From an uncultured Jannaschia sp. (GTDB taxonomy: Bacteria; Pseudomonadota; Alphaproteobacteria; Rhodobacterales; Rhodobacteraceae): a stretch of 64,000 bases of DNA. A model generated the notes under the pieces. The model ran no database searches and was not told where the DNA came from. It saw only the letters and a program-made list of their open reading frames with translations. The stretch spans positions 1 through 64,000 of the forward strand of contig NZ_CANLTQ010000012.1 of NCBI RefSeq assembly GCF_947494025.1, written 5' to 3'. Shown here one piece after another: positions 60,193 to 64,000 of this stretch (position 1 is the first letter of the stretch; each line of letters starts with the position of its first letter). The translations under genes were made by a program, and so were the position numbers.

Positions 60193-61590
60193 ATGCGCTT
60201 CGAGGACGCCGCCCGCGACCATGCAGCCGCCTGGTTCGACGGGGGCGGGTTCCGGCGCGAGCTCGCCACGCTCGTCGCCCATCCGACCGAAAGCCAGGAT
60301 CCGCGCGGCGCGCCGCACCTGCTGGCCTATCTCGAGGAGGCGATGATTCCGATGCTCGACGGCATGGGCTTCGAAACGCGCGTTCACGGGAACCCCGCGG
60401 GGGCCGGCCCGATCCTGACGGCGGCGCGGATCGAGGATCCGGCGCTGCCGACAATCCTGACCTACGGCCACGGCGACGTGATCCGCGCGCAGGAGGACCG
60501 CTGGCGCGACGGCCTTGCCCCCTTCGAGCTGCGGGAGGAGGGCGACCGCCTCTACGGGCGCGGCACCGCCGACAACAAGGGCCAGCACCTGATCAACCTC
60601 CGGGCGCTCGACGCCGTGCTGGCGGCGCGGGGACGGCTCGGCTTCAACGTCAAGGTCCTGATCGAGACGGGGGAGGAGAACGGCTCCCCCGGCCTGCGGA
60701 CCTTCTGCGCGGCGAACCGGGCGCTGCTGGCGGCCGATGTTCTGATCGCGTCGGACGGGCCGCGGCTCGTGCCGGACGTGCCGACGATCTTCACCGGCGC
60801 ACGCGGCGGGGCGCTGTTCGACCTGCGCGTCGATCTGCGCGAGGGCGCGCATCACTCGGGCAATTTCGGCGGCCTGCTCGCCGACCCGGCCATCGTCCTC
60901 GCCCATGCGCTGGCCTGCATCACCGATGCGCGGGGCCGGATCCGGGTGCCCGAATGGCGCCCCGACAGCCTGACGCCGCGCATCCGGGAGGTTCTGGCCA
61001 GGCTGCCCGCGGTCGAGGCGGGACCCGCGCTCGACGCCGATTGGGGCGAGGCCGATCTGAGCCCGGCGGAGCGGGTCTTCGGCTGGAACAGCTTCGCGGT
61101 GCTCGCGATGGTCTCGGGCGTGCCCGAAGCGCCGGTCAACGCCATCTCCGGTCACGCGCGCGCGACGTGCCAGCTCCGCTTCGTGGTCGGGACGGAGGTG
61201 GAGGACATCGTGCCGGCCCTGCGCCGCCATCTCGACGCCTGCGGGTTCGAGGGGGTCCGGATCGTCCCGGCCGAGCGCGGCACGTTTCCGGCGACGCGGC
61301 TCGATCCCGACCACCCCTGGGTCCGCTTCGCCGCGCGGGCACTCGAGGCCGCGACCGGCCGGACGCCGCATCTGCTGCCCAATCTCGGCGGCTCGCTGCC
61401 GAACGACTGCTTCGCCGACGTGCTGTCGCTGCCGACGATCTGGGTTCCGCATTCCTATGCGGGCTGCAACCAGCACGCCCCCGACGAGCATGTCCTGCGC
61501 CCGCTCGCGCGCGATGCCCTGCTCGGCATGACCGGGCTGTTCTGCGCCATCGCCCGCGACGGCGGGCCGACGGAGGGCGCCCACGTTTGA
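60193..61590 (+). CDS. M20 family metallopeptidase
   Basis: 465-residue zinc peptidase/deacylase of family M20. Metal and catalytic residues are present: His93 and Asp95 (TYGHGDVI), Asp127 (RGTADNKGQ), Glu161/Glu162 (IETGEENGS), Asp189 region (IASDGPRL) and a late His (WVPHSYAGCNQHAPDEH). The dimerisation lid domain lies at about 220-340. It has no signal peptide. It would hydrolyse dipeptides, acyl-amino acids or similar amides in the cytoplasm. AAAGGA precedes ATG 60193. A longer in-frame extension is antisense to the LytR_C gene and is rejected. Confidence 0.88.
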   Translation: MRFEDAARDHAAAWFDGGGFRRELATLVAHPTESQDPRGAPHLLAYLEEAMIPMLDGMGFETRVHGNPAGAGPILTAARIEDPALPTILTYGHGDVIRAQEDRWRDGLAPFELREEGDRLYGRGTADNKGQHLINLRALDAVLAARGRLGFNVKVLIETGEENGSPGLRTFCAANRALLAADVLIASDGPRLVPDVPTIFTGARGGALFDLRVDLREGAHHSGNFGGLLADPAIVLAHALACITDARGRIRVPEWRPDSLTPRIREVLARLPAVEAGPALDADWGEADLSPAERVFGWNSFAVLAMVSGVPEAPVNAISGHARATCQLRFVVGTEVEDIVPALRRHLDACGFEGVRIVPAERGTFPATRLDPDHPWVRFAARALEAATGRTPHLLPNLGGSLPNDCFADVLSLPTIWVPHSYAGCNQHAPDEHVLRPLARDALLGMTGLFCAIARDGGPTEGAHV

Positions 61591-61712
61591 GGCGGCGGCC
61601 CGTTTTTCGGCTGATGTATCCGGGGCGAGGTCCGGCGCCATCCATGCCTTCGGGTTACATAAGTCGTCTTACGAGAAGAAAGGATGTAGGCGCGAAGTCA
61701 AACTGTCCCCCA

Positions 61713-63224
61713 TGTGCAAGGTAGAAGTGTCACGCTTCCCCGTTTGACGATCAGGTTGGAGTGCGACTGTGGGATGGATTCTGATGGGCGCGCGCGCGTT
61801 GAACCGGATCGGTCCTTGGTCAGGTGGTCCAGGGTCGGATGACTGCGACCAACGCGGCGAACTTGCTGGGCCTCGGTCGCAGGCAGGTTCAGAGGCTGAG
61901 GAAGGCCTTCGAGGCCGAGGGCGCGGCGGCGATCCGGCACAGGGCCCGCGGCCGGGGTCTCGAACAACCGGATCGATCCGGGCATCCGGGATTACGCCGT
62001 CGCGCTGGTTCGCGAGCGCCATGCGGATTCCGGACCGCCCCTGGCGGCCGGGAAGCTGTTCGAACAGCATGATCTGAAGGTCTCGCGCGAGACCCTGCGC
62101 GAATGGCGACAGGCCGATGGGCTCTGGCTCGCACGCCAGCAGCGCCGGACGTTCCATCAGCCTCGATTGCGCCGGGAGGCTCTGGGCGAACTGGTGCGGA
62201 CCGGCGGCTCGGATCATCGCTGGTTCGAGGATCGCGGGCCGCCCTGCACGCTGCTCGTGTTCGTCGACGACGCGACGAGCAAGCTGATGCAGCTGCGTTT
62301 CGTGCCGTCCGGGAGCACGTTCAGCGACGTCGAGGCATTGGAGCTGTACCTGGCCAACCACGGTCGGCCGGTCGTCTTCTACAGCGACAAGCACACGGTG
62401 TTTCGTGTCGCCAGACAGGCAGCGAGAACAGGTCACGGCATGACGCAGTTCGGTCGTGCCCTGAACGGGCTGAACGTCGGGACCCTGTGCGCGAACAGCT
62501 CCCGGGCCAGGGGCCGTGTCGAGCGTGCGAACCGGACGCTGCAGGATCGCCCGGTCAAGGAACTGCGGCTCGCGGGCATCTGCGGCATCGCGGCGGCGAA
62601 CGACTTCCTGCCCGGCTTCACGGATCGCCACAACGCCCGCTTTGCCAAGGTGCCGCGCCGGCCCGACGACCTGCACCGGGCGCTGAATGCCGAACCCGCT
62701 CGCTTGCACGACGTTCTCTGTCCGAGGGACCAGCGCTATGTCGGAGCGCAGCTCTCCCTGTCGTACGAGCGCAAACGGATCATCCTCGAGGAGAACGACG
62801 TCACCTGCGGTCTCGCAGGCAGGTACGTCGATACCCATGTCTTCCCGGACGGTCGGCTGGAGGTCCGCTGGAAGGGCGTCCGCTTGCTCTACAGGGTCTT
62901 CGACAAGGATCAGCGCGTCACCCATGCCGCGATCACCGGGAACAAGCACCTGAGCGCGGTCCTGGAGTTCATCGAGGCAGAACAGGACAAGGCCCCGCCG
63001 AAAACCCGCCCCGCCGGAAAGCAGCGCACTCCCTATATGCCGACCGGACGCAGGAACGATGGCTGGACCTCGGCGGCGGCCCGCATCGCCAAGTCGAAAG
63101 CTGCGCAGGCGGCCGGTCAAGGCTCCGATCCTTGACGTCTGCACTCTGTCCGGCCGCCCCCAACCGCCGCACTCGCGACATTTCTGCTTTGCAGCCCGAG
63201 CGACACTTCTACTCGGTTGCAACA
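61713..63224 (+). mobile_element. ISNCY-family insertion sequence, full length
   Basis: About 1.5 kb. The right end (ttgcaaca at 63217-63224) is fixed by comparison with the copy at 78-788. The left end is placed where an inverted copy of the right terminus appears: tgtgcaaggtagaagtgtca at 61713 matches the complement of the right end, tgttgcaaccgagtagaagt, around the shared GTAGAAGTGTC. No target duplication is obvious. It contains one transposase gene, broken by a frameshift. Confidence 0.8.
61824..63135 (+). pseudogene. ISNCY-type DDE transposase, frameshifted
   Basis: The N-terminal HTH (TATNAANLLGLGRRQVQRLRK) lies in one frame and the rest in another, continuing VSNNRIDPGIRDYAVALV. The shift falls in GGGG at 61954-61957, where one extra G fits the data. 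The catalytic triad is otherwise present: Asp in FEDRG or FVDDATS, Asp in FYSDKH, and Glu in RGRVERANRTLQ. The C-terminal domain (RDQRYVGAQLSLSYERKRIIL) is typical of IS1202-like ISNCY transposases. The GTG at 61824 is the earliest plausible start. It is inactive unless frameshifting is programmed. Confidence 0.78.
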
Positions 63225-63262
63225 TCTAAAACTTAAAAAATTTCGTAGCTTACGAACTGTTC

Positions 63263-63425
63263 TTACCAAATCCGCTGCATCCCTTCATCCGGCACGGTGT
63301 CTAACCTCTCGTCCTTCGAGACGACCGGTATTGCGCGTTCGAGCGCGGTCGCGACGATGATCCGGTCGAACGGATCGCAATGCGCCCAAGTGAGCCGTTC
63401 AGCACGCTCCATGACGGCTCCGGAC
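63263..63425 (-). pseudogene. C-terminal remnant of a PIN-domain toxin
   Basis: Minus-strand translation gives ERAERLTWAHCDPFDRIIVA, then IPVVSKDERLDTVPDEGM and a TAA stop at 63263. This is the last third of a VapC-type PIN domain (HxDPFDR and SKDERL motifs). The N-terminal part is cut off where the IS5-type end begins at 63426. It is unrelated to the intact VapC at 31399. Confidence 0.7.
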
Positions 63426-64000
63426 GGCTTTGTTGCACGGACCGGCTACCGGGCGGACTGCCCCCTTCCCCGGACGGACTTATCCTGCGGGTTTGGTGAC
63501 GGGGATGCCGAGGGCGGTGTAGCGGTTGAGCACGGCGATGCGGACCTGGAACTCGGCGACCTGGCGATCAAAATCGCGCGCCATGAGACGCTGACCCAGC
63601 AGTTTCGCTTCCCGGACCTTCGGTTCATGCAGTGCATCTTCGTCTCGATGCGGCTCCGGCGGTGGTATCCGGTCAGACGTCGCCAGAGGGATCGGCCCAG
63701 GTACTTCGACGCCCGCAGGGCTTCGTTTCGAGCTGTGGCGCCGGCGGTGTCCGGCTTCTATGGCCGCGCGTTCCGGCGGGGCGGAATGACGGCACTCGCG
63801 CCGCGGTCGGCGATCGCATCGTGGCAGCGGCGAGTATCATAGGCGCCGTCCGCTGCCCGGCAGGGCATCGCGTAACGATGTCCCGAAAGGGGGCTGTGAC
63901 CGGCCCGATCTCCTCGTCCGCAGAGATCTGACCGATCAGGTTCGGCAACACGGGCGCATCGCCAACGTGGCTACCGGTGATCTCGACGGCCCGGACTTCC
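63426..64000 (-). mobile_element. IS5-family insertion sequence, partial, transposase decayed
   Basis: It begins with the terminus GGCTTTGTTGCAC (63426-63438). The minus strand encodes the end of an IS5-family DDE transposase: EVRAVEITGSHVGDAPVLPN, GAYDTRRCHDAIADRGASAV, ASKYLGRSLWRR, then LLGQRLMARDFDRQVAEFQ, ending VTKPAG and a stop at 63480. These pieces lie in different frames, so the gene carries several frameshifts. The element continues past the window edge. Confidence 0.75.

Overview
The window is very GC-rich DNA with dense, mostly operon-packed genes and many ATGA/GTGA start-stop overlaps. It looks like an extrachromosomal replicon of a Rhodobacterales-type alphaproteobacterium. The evidence is a DnaA-like plasmid initiator with ParA/ParB, an exact CtrA-type box (TTAA-N7-TTAAC), an EcfG-like stress promoter, a HWE histidine kinase, TRAP and peptide ABC transporters, and a 784-residue homodimeric E1/transketolase-like enzyme. 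No rRNA, tRNA or CRISPR array was seen.

Layout: 0.08-0.8 kb, 3' remnant of an ISNCY-type element. 0.9-9.7 kb, surface-glycan locus: a fused GT4-GT2 glycosyltransferase, a DUF2793 protein behind a CtrA box, a sulfotransferase with a coiled-coil tail, and a split GT4 + GT2 pair paralogous to the fused gene. 9.9-14.2 kb, stress/envelope genes (SDR, cation exchanger, esterase, ZIP permease). 14.3-17.9 kb, signalling cluster: KaiC-like ATPase, HWE kinase and a divergent Phd-PAS-PAS protein. 18.0-31.4 kb, peptide/amide locus: two complete oligopeptide ABC systems, an M19 dipeptidase and an amidase. 31.4-35.7 kb, VapBC and the replication/partition module with phased repeats and four related palindromes. 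35.7-44.8 kb, sugar catabolism (ABC importer, two PfkB kinases, two aldolase-type proteins) with two decayed sugar genes at its edges. 44.9-48.5 kb, TRAP transporter and FAH-family hydrolase. 48.5-54.3 kb, a DegT aminotransferase divergent from an E1-like TPP enzyme, then a PQQ-type sugar dehydrogenase coupled to a diheme cytochrome c. 54.4-60.0 kb, a second glycosyltransferase operon and a LytR_C-domain membrane protein. 60.2-61.6 kb, M20 peptidase. 61.7-64.0 kb, a full-length but frameshifted ISNCY copy, a PIN-toxin remnant and part of an IS5-family element.

The 3' part of the ISNCY element occurs in the same orientation at both ends and brackets about 62 kb that includes the rep/par module. 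The accessory genes fall into nutrient uptake with matching catabolism (peptides, sugars, organic acids), two cell-surface glycan loci, and a possible energy or redox sensing cluster (KaiC-like/HWE/Phd-PAS), which is the best candidate for an undescribed system. All family assignments and hand alignments were made by reading the sequence; no database search was run.
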